A stretch of 64,000 nucleotides of DNA from Mannheimia varigena. Its GTDB lineage: Bacteria; Pseudomonadota; Gammaproteobacteria; Enterobacterales; Pasteurellaceae. The position numbers and the translations under genes are program-made. Below, in pieces: positions 29,364 through 37,943 of the stretch. The notes beneath the pieces were generated by a model. It saw only the letters and a list, made by a program, of their open reading frames with translations, was not told the origin of the DNA and ran no database searches. Every line of letters starts with the position of its first letter. The first letter of the stretch is position 1. The stretch is from the NCBI RefSeq assembly GCF_013377235.1, contig NZ_CP016226.1, positions 1,240,001 through 1,304,000 of the forward strand, read 5' to 3'.

Positions 29364-31430
29364 TTATTGCAACAGGGAAATATCCGCCACTTGCAGGAAC
29401 AAGCCTTGCAACGTGCTTAAAATCGCTAAGCGGTTTTGACGCAGTTTTTGATCTTCAGCATTCACCATCACACCGTCAAAGAACGCATCTACCGGTTGGC
29501 GTAAGTTCGCAAGTTTATCAAGAACCGCCGTGTAGTCGCCCTGTGCGATTAACGGTTGTACTTCGCCTTTGAGTGCAATAACCGCTTCTGCCAACGCTTT
29601 TTCTGCCGGTTCTACACAAACTGAAACATCAATTTCGCCAATCGCAATATCCGCTTTCGCTAAAATGTTGCTTACACGTTTGTTTGCGGCAGCCAAGGCT
29701 TCAGCACTGTCTAAGGTGCGGAAGTGAGACACCGCACGCACACGAGCATCGAAGTCTGCCGGTTTGGTTGGGCGGCGGGCAAGCACAGATTGGATTACAT
29801 CTACCGCAATGCCTTCGCTTTCATACCATGCACGGAAACGGCCGAGCATAAAGTCCACCACTTCATCCACCACGTTTTTATTGGTGAGCTTATCGCCGAA
29901 AAGTGCGGTCGATTTTGCTACGATTTCCGCTAAATCTAACGGCAGGTTTTTCTCGACAATAATACGCAGAGAACCTAATGCCGCACGGCGTAAAGCGAAC
30001 GGGTCGGCACTGCCTTTCGGTGCTTGACCGATACCGAAAATCCCGGTGAGCGTGTCGAATTTATCCGCCAACGCCACGGAGCAAGCCACCAACGATTTCG
30101 GCAACTCATCGCCTGCAAAGCGTGGCATATATTGCTCGTTGAGTGCGACTGCCACTTCTTCATCTTCGCCGTCGTGACGAGCATAGTGCATCCCCATTAC
30201 GCCTTGGGTGTCGGTAAATTCAAACACCATATTGGTCATTAAGTCGCATTTTGAGAGCAAGCCGGCACGTTTCGCTTTGGTTTGGTCTGCCCCAATTTGA
30301 GCAGCAATTTCGCCAGCCAAGGCTTCAATGCGAGCCGTTTTATCACGCAGTGTACCGAGCTGTTGCTGGAACAATACGGTTTCAAGGCGTGGTAATTGGT
30401 CTTCCAATTTCTGTTTTAAGTCGGTTTTGAAGAAGAATTCCGCATCAGTCAAACGTGGGCGAACCACTTTTTCGTTACCTTCGATGATCTTGCTCGGATC
30501 GTCCGGATTGATGTTCGACACGAAGATAAAGTGCGGTAACAATTTGCCGTCTTTGTCGTAAATCGGGAAGTATTTTTGGTCGCCTTTCATTGTGTAAACT
30601 AAGGCTTCCGCCGGCACGGCAAGGAAACGCTCTTCAAATTTGGCGGTAAGTACGTTTGGATATTCAACAAGTGAAGTCACTTCATCAAGCAAGTCTTCTT
30701 CAATATCCGCCACGCCGCCCAAAGCGGTCGCTTTTTCTTGGGATTTTGCAAGGATCAACGCTTTACGCTCGTTGAAATCCGCTACTACAGAACCACGATC
30801 TTTTAGCAGTTGTGGGTATTGATCTGCATTGTCGATTTGGAACTCACGTTCGCCCAAGAAACGGTGACCACGAATGGTACGGCCGCTCGCCACGCCTAAA
30901 ATCTCGCCTTCAATCAACTCCGCACCGAATAGAAGGGTTACGGTATGCACAGGACGGACGAATTGCTCAGTTTTATCGCCCCAACGCATTGTTTTTGGAA
31001 TTGGCAGGTTCGCCAGCGATTTAGCGATAATATCGACCAATAGATTTTTAGTCGGCTGACCTTCAATCACCGCACGATGCACCAGCCATTCGCCCTTGTC
31101 GGTCGCAATACGCTCGGCTTGCTCCACGGTAATCCCACAGCCTTTCGCCCAGCCCTCTGCCGCCTTAGTCGGCTTGCCTTCGGCATCAAACGCCGCCGAT
31201 ACCGCCGGGCCACGTTTCTCGATTTCTTTGCTCGGTTGAGCGTCTGCCAAACCCAGCACTTTCACCGCCAAACGGCGTGGCGCTGCAAACCATTCGACTT
31301 TCTCGAAAGCAAGCCCCGCAAGGTTGAGCTCTTGTTCAACATTCTCCGCAAATGCGGTCGCTAATTTTTTGAGTGCCTTCGGTGGCAGCTCTTCTGTGCC
31401 GATTTCGGCGAGGAAGTTTTGTGTTGTCAT
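29364..31430 (-). CDS. glyS: Glycyl-tRNA synthetase beta subunit
   Basis: A 688-residue subunit of the alpha2-beta2 glycyl-tRNA synthetase, opening with [20 protein letters not shown] and ending in the anticodon-binding region. Family landmarks include [24 protein letters not shown] and [13 protein letters not shown]. It is separated from glyQ (33459-34367) by three genes, whereas glyQ and glyS are usually adjacent. It holds the one H. influenzae-type uptake sequence I noticed (29901-29909). Confidence 0.97.
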   Translation of the reverse strand: MTTQNFLAEIGTEELPPKALKKLATAFAENVEQELNLAGLAFEKVEWFAAPRRLAVKVLGLADAQPSKEIEKRGPAVSAAFDAEGKPTKAAEGWAKGCGITVEQAERIATDKGEWLVHRAVIEGQPTKNLLVDIIAKSLANLPIPKTMRWGDKTEQFVRPVHTVTLLFGAELIEGEILGVASGRTIRGHRFLGEREFQIDNADQYPQLLKDRGSVVADFNERKALILAKSQEKATALGGVADIEEDLLDEVTSLVEYPNVLTAKFEERFLAVPAEALVYTMKGDQKYFPIYDKDGKLLPHFIFVSNINPDDPSKIIEGNEKVVRPRLTDAEFFFKTDLKQKLEDQLPRLETVLFQQQLGTLRDKTARIEALAGEIAAQIGADQTKAKRAGLLSKCDLMTNMVFEFTDTQGVMGMHYARHDGEDEEVAVALNEQYMPRFAGDELPKSLVACSVALADKFDTLTGIFGIGQAPKGSADPFALRRAALGSLRIIVEKNLPLDLAEIVAKSTALFGDKLTNKNVVDEVVDFMLGRFRAWYESEGIAVDVIQSVLARRPTKPADFDARVRAVSHFRTLDSAEALAAANKRVSNILAKADIAIGEIDVSVCVEPAEKALAEAVIALKGEVQPLIAQGDYTAVLDKLANLRQPVDAFFDGVMVNAEDQKLRQNRLAILSTLQGLFLQVADISLLQ
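29901..29909 (+). repeat. H. influenzae-type uptake signal core inside glyS
   Basis: AAGTGCGGT followed by CGATTTTG, the 9-base core of the other Pasteurellaceae uptake-signal dialect. It sits among many Actinobacillus-type copies and could be a chance match. Confidence 0.5.
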
Positions 31431-31447
31431 TTTTTATTTACTCTCAA

Positions 31448-32296
31448 TCAATTATCTGAGTTTGATAAGCTATCTAGAATGTTTCTAGTCAACCTATATC
31501 CTCTCAATGTCAAATTATTTTCGTTATCTAAAAGTCTAACCCTTTCCATATCTCTAATAAATGCATAAGGTATATTTTTATGTTCAATATCCTCTTTTAG
31601 GATCTGATTTATTTCATCTACACTAATATCATAATTATTCCTTCTAGCTACTCTTCTTATAAAGGCTCTGTAATACCTCTCCACCCTCTCCTCTATATCA
31701 GAATTATTTCTTCTAGAATTCCTGCGTAAAATTATAATTTCATTTCTAGCTTCTTCTAACTTTTGATTAGATTCATCTAGTTTCTTTCTTAGTTCCTCTA
31801 ATTCATCGGTTCCAAGTTTTGAATTGTCTATCAGTTTAGAAATTATTCTTTCTTTTTCATCTTCTTCATTCTTAATACTTTTCTCAATTTCTTCTTTCTT
31901 TGCTTTCTCCTTAGAACCATAATATGATCTAATATTATTATCTAACTTGTCATATGATTCATTAATAGATCTTAATCTCTCCCCGAACCCTGACTCTATT
32001 CTTCCTAAGATCTCTGATGTATTTTGAGTAAATTTATATGTATTATCATAAAATTTATTAGATGTATCATTAGCTTTAAAATAGAAAGCAATTGAAATAC
32101 CAATGGAGAAAAAAGCTAACAATATGGACAATAAATCACTAAATTGTAGATTGCCTATCAATACAGATAAATCTAACTGATATAATTTGATTGATAAAAC
32201 TATAACAATAATGAATAAACTTAACGGATAAATTGCTATTTTAATAAATCTAATGGATTCATCTAATATTGATATTTCAGTTCTTTTATCTTCCAT
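31448..32296 (-). CDS. Membrane-anchored coiled-coil protein of unknown function
   Basis: A 282-residue protein with two membrane helices (about 20-40 and 52-72), a long charged coiled coil (about 95-200, rich in Glu/Lys, with repeated EELRKKLDESNQKLEEARNE-type heptads) and a C-terminal domain (about 205-280) that looks winged-helix-like (VDEINQILKEDIEHKNIP...LTLRGYRLTRNIL). Its DNA is clearly more AT-rich than the flanking gly genes, with many ATA/AGA/TTA codons, and it contains no uptake signal that I see. AGGGAG ribosome binding site. These points suggest an acquired gene. Function unknown. Confidence 0.75.
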   Translation of the reverse strand: MEDKRTEISILDESIRFIKIAIYPLSLFIIVIVLSIKLYQLDLSVLIGNLQFSDLLSILLAFFSIGISIAFYFKANDTSNKFYDNTYKFTQNTSEILGRIESGFGERLRSINESYDKLDNNIRSYYGSKEKAKKEEIEKSIKNEEDEKERIISKLIDNSKLGTDELEELRKKLDESNQKLEEARNEIIILRRNSRRNNSDIEERVERYYRAFIRRVARRNNYDISVDEINQILKEDIEHKNIPYAFIRDMERVRLLDNENNLTLRGYRLTRNILDSLSNSDN

Positions 32297-32745
32297 AAAA
32301 TACTCCCTATATAATTGTAGAATTTGATTTCATTTTATGTAGTTATTCCGCAATCTGATTTTTCACAGAATTATATGTATCCTGTTTCTATCTAGACTTT
32401 TCAATAGCCACGATATAGCTCAACAGTTATCCCCATAGTAGAGCTCATATAAAATTAAAACTAAGGAATAAGAAACTGCTCTTGCGTCCTTTCCACAGCT
32501 AAATGCAGGAGGATTTAACACTCTCTCACTCCGTTTTCACTTCTGCCAAATCTCCCCTAACCCCTCTTTGCTAAAGAGGGGGATTAGATCGCTGTAAATT
32601 TGTAGTTTATCTGACTTCATCGTATTTCTTCATCATAAATATCTTAAATAGCCAGATGAATGTTAAATTTTCTTCGATGGATCACCCCTCTTTAGCAAAG
32701 AGGGGAGGGGGAGATTTGGCAGACTAAATTCACGGAGAAAATACT
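32297..32745. other. Non-coding stretch between the coiled-coil gene and the DUF559 gene
   Basis: 449 bases without a credible gene. The left half (32297-32541) is AT-rich and should hold the promoter of the coiled-coil gene. The right half carries the long inverted repeat listed at 32542-32723. Confidence 0.6.
32542..32723. repeat. Long inverted repeat flanking a ~100-base spacer, downstream of the DUF559 gene
   Basis: The left arm (32542-32581) starts TCTGCCAAATCTCCCC and contains the palindrome CCCCTCTTTGCTAAAGAGGGG-type core; the right arm (32685-32723) is its reverse complement with only a few differences. Each arm can itself fold because of the internal palindrome. The whole unit looks like a small non-autonomous mobile element or extragenic palindrome. 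Confidence 0.8.
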
Positions 32746-33105
32746 CTATTCGCCCACCGATTGAAGATACAACCAAATCTCTTCAATCACACTGTCAATC
32801 TCCGTCATCATTCGGTAATTATCAAACCGCAAAACTGTCAATCCTAACGATGCCAATTCCGCATCTCGGATTTTGTCATTTGCCTGATTTTCAGGCTCAT
32901 AATGTTGGCTGCCGTCGAGTTCAATCACTAATTTCGCTTTCGGACAGTAGAAATCGACAATATAACTTAACAGCGGTTTTTGCCGATAAAAACGAAAGCC
33001 AAGTTGATCATTTCGCACCCGATACCATAACCGTTTTTCAGCTTCGGTCTGTGTACTTCGTAACGTTTGCGAATTGGGTTTAAGCGACTTCGCATAGGGT
33101 TTCAT
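32746..33105 (-). CDS. DUF559 protein (Vsr-like endonuclease fold)
   Basis: A 119-residue protein with the DUF559 pattern: EAEKRLWYRVRNDQLG, FYRQKPLLSYIVDFYCPKAKLVIELDGSQHY, and a terminal RFDNYRMMTEIDSVIEEIW. The D and ELDG residues correspond to the metal-binding acidic positions of PD-(D/E)xK-type endonucleases, to which very-short-patch repair nuclease Vsr is related. No DNA methylase gene accompanies it. Weak ribosome binding site. Activity is not established for this family. Confidence 0.85.
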   Translation of the reverse strand: MKPYAKSLKPNSQTLRSTQTEAEKRLWYRVRNDQLGFRFYRQKPLLSYIVDFYCPKAKLVIELDGSQHYEPENQANDKIRDAELASLGLTVLRFDNYRMMTEIDSVIEEIWLYLQSVGE

Positions 33106-33137
33106 TTTGCAAAATTTCCGCTAAATTTTACCGCTTG

Positions 33138-33398
33138 TTAGCCAAAAATCCCTTCTAGCTCGGCGAAATCCAACACCACTTTGTCCCCTTCCAACAGCAA
33201 TGCCGGAATGCCGATATAGCCGTTGGCTTTGGCGTCATCAAAAGCAGGATGTTGGTCACGCAGGCGTAAAAACGGTTTTAGGGTTGAACCGCCCTTTGTG
33301 ATGTCGCACTCGTCAAACGCTACACCCAGACGTTCTAATTCAGCCAAAAATGGGGCGGTGTCAGGGCACCAGTGGGCGAAGTATAAAATCGGTTTCAT
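33138..33398 (-). CDS. Glutaredoxin-like protein with CPDT motif
   Basis: An 86-residue thioredoxin-fold protein. The active site is HWCPDTAPF (single reactive Cys10 in a CxxT arrangement) and the glutathione-binding-like region GYIGIPALLLEGDKVVLDF follows, so monothiol chemistry is expected. ATG 33396-33398 follows an AAGGA site; an ATG at 33449 would begin inside a palindrome. It lies between glyQ and glyS and is probably co-transcribed with glyQ. Confidence 0.8.
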   Translation of the reverse strand: MKPILYFAHWCPDTAPFLAELERLGVAFDECDITKGGSTLKPFLRLRDQHPAFDDAKANGYIGIPALLLEGDKVVLDFAELEGIFG

Positions 33399-33418
33399 TG
33401 TCGTTATCCTTACCGTAA

Positions 33419-33438
33419 GGGCGAATTGCAATTCGCCC
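33419..33438. repeat. 20-base perfect palindrome GGGCGAATTG/CAATTCGCCC
   Basis: It lies between glyQ and the glutaredoxin-like gene and is followed by CCTACATTT, similar to the element before lspA (CCTAAATTT). Member of a small hairpin family in this window. Confidence 0.65.
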
Positions 33439-33458
33439 CTACATTTCATTAGGCAATT

Positions 33459-34367
33459 TTATTTCTTACAACCCGGGAATCCTAATGCCTCACGGCTTGC
33501 ATAGTACGCTTCGGCAACACCTTTGGTTAAGGCACGGATGCGCAAGATGTAGCGTTGGCGTTCGGTGACGGAGATCGCTTTACGAGCGTCAAGTAAGTTA
33601 AAGCTGTGAGCCGCTTTTAAAATGCGTTCGTAAGCCGGCAGTGGCAACGGTTTTTCTAAGCCTAACAGGTATTGGGCTTCTTTTTCATACTGTTCGAAAC
33701 ATTGGAACAGGAAATCCACATCGGCGTATTCAAAGTTGTAGGTAGATTGCTCCACTTCGTTTTGGTGGAACACATCGCCGTAGGTGGTTTTGCCCAGTTC
33801 GCCGTCAGACCAAACAAGGTCGTACACCGAATCCACGCCTTGAATATACATTGCCAAACGCTCTAAGCCGTAGGTGATTTCGCCTGTTACCGGCTTACAT
33901 TCTAAGCCGCCAACTTGTTGGAAGTAGGTAAATTGGGTCACTTCCATCCCGTTCAGCCACACTTCCCAACCTAAGCCCCACGCCCCAAGTGTTGGGTTTT
34001 CCCAGTTGTCTTCCACGAAGCGGATGTCGTTTTGGGTTGGGTCGAAGCCGAGCATTTTCAGACTTTCAAGGTAGAGTTCTTGAATGTTGTCCGGCGATGG
34101 TTTAATCACCACTTGGAATTGGTAGTAGTGTTGTAAACGGTTCGGGTTTTCGCCATAACGACCGTCTGTCGGACGGCGTGATGGTTGTACATAAGCAAAC
34201 GCCATCGGCTCAGGACCTAACGCACGCAAACAGGTCATCGGATGTGAAGTACCAGCCCCCACTTCCATATCGAACGGTTGCACCACGGTGCAGCCTTTGC
34301 TTGCCCAGTAATCTTGTAATGCAAGGATCATGCCTTGGAATGTTTTTACGTTGAATTTTGCTGTCAT
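33459..34367 (-). CDS. glyQ: Glycyl-tRNA synthetase alpha subunit
   Basis: A 302-residue catalytic subunit of the tetrameric GlyRS. Class II synthetase motifs are present: [36 protein letters not shown] and [20 protein letters not shown]. Upstream DNA (34410-34530) contains three uptake-signal cores close together. Confidence 0.97.
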   Translation of the reverse strand: MTAKFNVKTFQGMILALQDYWASKGCTVVQPFDMEVGAGTSHPMTCLRALGPEPMAFAYVQPSRRPTDGRYGENPNRLQHYYQFQVVIKPSPDNIQELYLESLKMLGFDPTQNDIRFVEDNWENPTLGAWGLGWEVWLNGMEVTQFTYFQQVGGLECKPVTGEITYGLERLAMYIQGVDSVYDLVWSDGELGKTTYGDVFHQNEVEQSTYNFEYADVDFLFQCFEQYEKEAQYLLGLEKPLPLPAYERILKAAHSFNLLDARKAISVTERQRYILRIRALTKGVAEAYYASREALGFPGCKK

Positions 34368-34541
34368 TCTGTTTATCTCTACGAATTATTTGAAAAATTG
34401 TCGAAAAATGTCGGTTATTATAGCCTGTAAGCGGTCTTTTTTTGGGATTTTTTTGCAAAAATTTCGGTAAAAATAAAGCGGTCATACTCTCTTTTGCAAA
34501 ATAAAAAGGAAATATAACCGCTTGCCATTCTATTCTAATCA

Positions 34542-35159
34542 CTACTCTTGGCTAATAACAGAATATATATTGTGGTTTTTACCCTCATTGATTAAATTCA
34601 CGATAGCTGTCGCAACAGATTTACGACTAACATACATTTTCCGTTCTTTGGGAAGCACTTTAACAATGCGGAAATTATTTTGTTCTTCTTCATTATTTAA
34701 GCCACCTGGTCGGATAATCAGCCAGTTTAGTTCAGTCTGTCGCAAATAGTTTTCTGCTTCGGTTTTCGCTGCTAGGGCTTCACCTAAAGCTTGTTGAGCC
34801 ATTGGGCTGATTTGCTCCCATTGTTCGCCACAACCAACACTGGTTACTAAAATGACTTTCGTATTTGGCGAGTGATTTTCGACCGCTTGTATCAAGTTGA
34901 TATTGGCGATTTTATCGCTACGAACGCCTTGTTCGTTTTTGCCGCCAACCACCGTGATTAACAGCTTTGGTTGTGTTTTTTGTAGTAAAAGATGACAAGA
35001 TTCAATATCTAGTAAATCAGCCGTTTCGACCGCTATATTCTGCTCACTAAAAAATGAATCGGTAGGTATCTGACGCAATACAGCTATAGTTTGTTCTGCC
35101 GGTAATTTTTCACAGATGGCTCGCCCGAGCAAACCATTTGCTCCACATATTAAAATCAT
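34542..35159 (-). CDS. chuY: ChuY-like NAD(P)H-dependent anaerobilin reductase
   Basis: A 205-residue atypical short-chain-dehydrogenase-like protein with the nucleotide-binding ICGANGLLGRAI at its start, followed by VILVTSVGCG and LNWLIIRPGGL. Alone it would be called an NAD(P)-binding protein; its one-base overlap (TAATG) with the HutW-HutX fusion gene points to ChuY, which in enterohaemorrhagic E. coli reduces anaerobilin, the product of heme ring opening by ChuW. Function is therefore inferred from context plus fold. Confidence 0.75.
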   Translation of the reverse strand: MILICGANGLLGRAICEKLPAEQTIAVLRQIPTDSFFSEQNIAVETADLLDIESCHLLLQKTQPKLLITVVGGKNEQGVRSDKIANINLIQAVENHSPNTKVILVTSVGCGEQWEQISPMAQQALGEALAAKTEAENYLRQTELNWLIIRPGGLNNEEEQNNFRIVKVLPKERKMYVSRKSVATAIVNLINEGKNHNIYSVISQE

Positions 35160-36979
35160 TATGAATTCCCCTGCATTAATTTTTGCATTGCAATAATTTG
35201 ATGTTCACGTAATTGCCCTTTTTCATCACGTCCAGCAAAAATTTTGAACATTGCTTCGCCATTTTGATTAATGAATGTCAGTGCAACCGTGCGTTTGCCC
35301 ATAAATGGACGGTCTAATAAATAGATTGCGGCACAATTTTCATAGCGTAAATGCCCATGCACCCCACCTTCTTCACCGGATTCAAAATTATAAAAACCAC
35401 GTCCAATTTTGCCTTGTGGTAATTTCCCCGTCACCTCAGCGATCGCATCTGGGGTATGAATAATAAAAGTAACAGCTTCATTCCAATTAGCAATTTCTTG
35501 CATAATTTCCACAAAACGATCACCATCCGTTTTCATCACCATTTCACTCGGCAAACAGTTGATCACACTTTCTAAACTACATTGATTCATTCCTGCGACC
35601 ATTTCTAAAATTTGTCCCGGATTTTCTTTTAAATTGTCACGTAATTTGCTTTCTAATTCTGTAGTAAGTATTGCTGTCATTGTTTTTTCCTTATTGGTCT
35701 GAGGGAGAGTAAGCATAAGCTTACGAATTAAGGTTGGTGACCAATAACGACCACTGATATTCAGTTTCGCCATCTTACCGTCACACTTAAGTAAATCTAA
35801 GGATTCCCATTGCTGTAATAATTTTTCCGCTTTGGGATTACCAGCAAAAGGTGTGGTGTCTAAATAACCCAGTTCAATACTATGCTGAATCGTGCCAAGT
35901 AGCCTTTTATGCTCACCGTGCTTGCTTAAATAAGAGAGACTTTTTTGCTCAACAGGTGAATTAAGATAAGTTTTTAAGTCAGATTGCACTTGATAACTCA
36001 ATCCACCGAAATTACCCCCAGCTCCTGAGCCAAACGCTAAGCATGGCATATTGGATTTTACCAAAGTATTATAACAATTACGTTCACCACGATCAGGGAA
36101 AGCAAAGTGGTTATTACTCACCTGTTGCCAACCTGCTGCAGTTAATTTATCGACCGCATAAGCATAGTGTAAACTTTGAGTGTCAAAACCAGCGGGGGAA
36201 GGTAAAGTGCCGTGTTCAATCAAGCGATTAATCGGTAAAAACGGATAGTTATTGAAAGCATAAATATCCAACCCTGCAATCGGTAATGAGAAAGCAATCT
36301 CAATATCCTTCTGCCAGACTTCATCGGTTTGATTTGGTAATCCGAAAATAAGATCGGCAACAATAACCGCATTGAGCCCCGATAAGGCTTTTAGGTAAAT
36401 TTGAGCCTCTTCACCACTATGTTTTCGCCCTAAACGTTTGCGAATTGCAGAATTAAAGGTTTGGATACCGATTGAAATACGATTAACCCCTGCTTCAATA
36501 CAAGCTTTGGCTTTTTCAATATCAAAATGGCTGATGCGCCCTTCAATGGTAAATTCACAATCATCGGCAAGCGGTAAATATTGATAACATGCCCGAATAA
36601 GGCGCACCAAATCTTCTGTATGTAAGGCTGTTGGGGTTCCACCACCAAAATATACCGCTCGGATTTTACCTTTGTCTTGACGTAGGCTTGCTTCATAGGC
36701 AAGTTCGGCAATCACACGATCCGTATAAGTTTTACTATGCTCATCTTTCCAAGCATTGCGATAAAAACCACAGAAAATACAGTGACTGGCACAAAATGGA
36801 ATATGGAAATAGGCTAAACCGTCTTCTTGCAAAGCAAAAGGCACTTGCTTTTGCCATAATGCTTGCCATTCACTACGATCTACATTTTCCCCACCCCAAA
36901 TAGGCATAAGTGCCTGACGTTCGGGGAAAGCATTTGGAGAGGCTTGATTAGCCGCCCAATTAATATCTCTTATCATCAT
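35159..36979 (-). CDS. Fusion of HutW/ChuW radical-SAM heme-degrading enzyme and HutX/ChuX heme carrier
   Basis: A 606-residue protein with two domains that are usually separate. Residues 1 to about 433 form a HemN-like radical-SAM methyltransferase of the HutW/ChuW type: Cys63, Cys67 and Cys70 in HIPFCASHCIFCGFY, then YFGGGTPTAL and GVNRISIGIQTFN. Such enzymes open the heme ring without oxygen, releasing iron and anaerobilin. Residues about 434-606 are a HutX/ChuX heme-trafficking domain (LPSEMV, EVTGKLPQGKIGRGFYNF, GGVHGHLRYENC). An AAGGA sequence and in-frame ATG (35678-35680) mark the domain junction, so free HutX may also be made. It overlaps chuY by one base; a perfect FNR box lies upstream. 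Start ATG 36977-36979, or the next codon. Confidence 0.9.
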   Translation of the reverse strand: MMIRDINWAANQASPNAFPERQALMPIWGGENVDRSEWQALWQKQVPFALQEDGLAYFHIPFCASHCIFCGFYRNAWKDEHSKTYTDRVIAELAYEASLRQDKGKIRAVYFGGGTPTALHTEDLVRLIRACYQYLPLADDCEFTIEGRISHFDIEKAKACIEAGVNRISIGIQTFNSAIRKRLGRKHSGEEAQIYLKALSGLNAVIVADLIFGLPNQTDEVWQKDIEIAFSLPIAGLDIYAFNNYPFLPINRLIEHGTLPSPAGFDTQSLHYAYAVDKLTAAGWQQVSNNHFAFPDRGERNCYNTLVKSNMPCLAFGSGAGGNFGGLSYQVQSDLKTYLNSPVEQKSLSYLSKHGEHKRLLGTIQHSIELGYLDTTPFAGNPKAEKLLQQWESLDLLKCDGKMAKLNISGRYWSPTLIRKLMLTLPQTNKEKTMTAILTTELESKLRDNLKENPGQILEMVAGMNQCSLESVINCLPSEMVMKTDGDRFVEIMQEIANWNEAVTFIIHTPDAIAEVTGKLPQGKIGRGFYNFESGEEGGVHGHLRYENCAAIYLLDRPFMGKRTVALTFINQNGEAMFKIFAGRDEKGQLREHQIIAMQKLMQGNS

Positions 36980-37014
36980 AAGTTAGTTAAAAATAAAGTT
37001 ATAAGTAAACATCA

Positions 37015-37020
37015 CTTATA
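37015..37020 (-). promoter_or_regulatory. -10 element of the hutWX-chuY operon
   Basis: TATAAG on the minus strand. The predicted start near 37008 lies about 41.5 bases from the centre of the FNR box, the spacing of class II FNR-activated promoters, and explains the absence of a -35. Confidence 0.65.
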
Positions 37021-37042
37021 ACAAAATTAAACCTCTTATGAC

Positions 37043-37056
37043 TTGATAAAAATCAA
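37043..37056. promoter_or_regulatory. Perfect FNR-binding site
   Basis: TTGATAAAAATCAA fits the FNR consensus TTGAT-N4-ATCAA at all ten defined positions. It lies 64 bases upstream of the hutWX start codon. FNR activates transcription without oxygen, which fits an oxygen-sensitive radical-SAM enzyme. Confidence 0.82.
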
Positions 37057-37133
37057 ACAATAATCATTTCTATTAATGATTTATCTATAATATGTAAATC
37101 TTCCCCCAACATTCTAAGGAGGAAATCAACATA

Positions 37134-37175
37134 TTGCTTTTCAGATCCGAGGGAAAAGTTAGCCATTACAAATAA
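37134..37175 (+). other. Possible very short ORF or small RNA unit with strong ribosome binding site
   Basis: Between hutWX and ulaF, the plus strand has TATAAT (37086-37091), a strong TAAGGAGG (37115-37122), then an open frame ATA-TTG-CTT... ending TAA at 37173-37175 and a terminator. The only start options are TTG (37134) or ATA (37131). It could be a 13-residue leader-like peptide, a small RNA, or the remains of a deleted gene. Confidence 0.3.
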
Positions 37176-37208
37176 AAAAATCAGCACTGGTAAAAGTGCT
37201 GATTTTTT
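37175..37208. terminator. Bidirectional terminator downstream of ulaF
   Basis: AAAAAATCAGCACT/AGTGCTGATTTTTT stem (14 bp, loop GGTAAA). It terminates the ulaG-R-E-F arm on the minus strand and any short plus-strand transcript. Confidence 0.92.
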
Positions 37209-37223
37209 ATGAAGTGTTAAAAA

Positions 37224-37943
37224 TTACTGTCCGTAATACGCATTTTTGCCGTGCTTACGCAGATAATGTTTGTCTAACAGTTCCTGCTGCATTGGGCCGA
37301 TTTGTGGGCGGATTTGGTGGCTGACGAAGTTCATATACGCTACTTCTTCCAACACGACCGAATTATGCACCGCATCGTGTCCGTTTTTACCCCACGTGAA
37401 TGGGCCGTGAGAATGCACTAGCACGCCCGGTACCATCGTTGGATCAATGTTGCGTTTGCGGAAAGTTTCCACGATCACTTTGCCAGTTTCGAGTTCATAT
37501 TCGCCACCGATCTCTTCTGGGGTCATTCGGCGTGTGCAAGGCACTGAGCCGTAGAAATAGTCGCCTTGAGTGGTGCCCAGTGCCAAAATATCTTCACCGG
37601 CTTGTGCCCAGCCCACAGCGTGGCGTGAGTGGGTATGTACCACACCGCCGATTTCCGGGAATTGGCGGTAGAGTTCTAAGTGGGTCGGGGTGTCTGACGA
37701 AGGCTTTTTTGTACCGTAAACACGGTTGCCTTGTAAATCAAGCAACACAATATCTTCCACGGTCATTACATCGTACTCCACACCAGATGGCTTGATCGCC
37801 ACCAAACCGGTTTCACGGTCGATTTCGCTCACGTTGCCCCAAGTAAAAGTCACTAAACCGTATTTCGGCAGCTCTAAATTCGCCTTTAATACACGCTTCC
37901 TGAGTGCTTGTAATGCTGGGGTTAATTCGGTTAATTGGGTCAT
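37224..37943 (-). CDS. ulaF: L-ribulose-5-phosphate 4-epimerase UlaF
   Basis: A 239-residue class II aldolase-fold zinc epimerase converting L-ribulose 5-phosphate to D-xylulose 5-phosphate. Metal and phosphate ligands appear in [30 protein letters not shown] and [12 protein letters not shown]. Its start overlaps the ulaE stop by four bases. The ula context distinguishes it from AraD and SgbE. Confidence 0.93.
   Translation of the reverse strand: MTQLTELTPALQALRKRVLKANLELPKYGLVTFTWGNVSEIDRETGLVAIKPSGVEYDVMTVEDIVLLDLQGNRVYGTKKPSSDTPTHLELYRQFPEIGGVVHTHSRHAVGWAQAGEDILALGTTQGDYFYGSVPCTRRMTPEEIGGEYELETGKVIVETFRKRNIDPTMVPGVLVHSHGPFTWGKNGHDAVHNSVVLEEVAYMNFVSHQIRPQIGPMQQELLDKHYLRKHGKNAYYGQ

Noticed and set aside
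32425..32440. DnaA-box-like TTATCCCCA near the coiled-coil gene, as part of a replication origin
   Set aside because: A single imperfect match without a cluster of boxes, dnaA/dnaN genes or an AT-rich unwinding element.
37062..37081. AATCATT-N6-AATGATT inverted repeat as a Fur box for hutWX
   Set aside because: The arms do not fit the GATAATGATAATCATTATC pattern (spacing and core differ), and the adjacent FNR site is a far better match. Fur control remains possible but is not shown.
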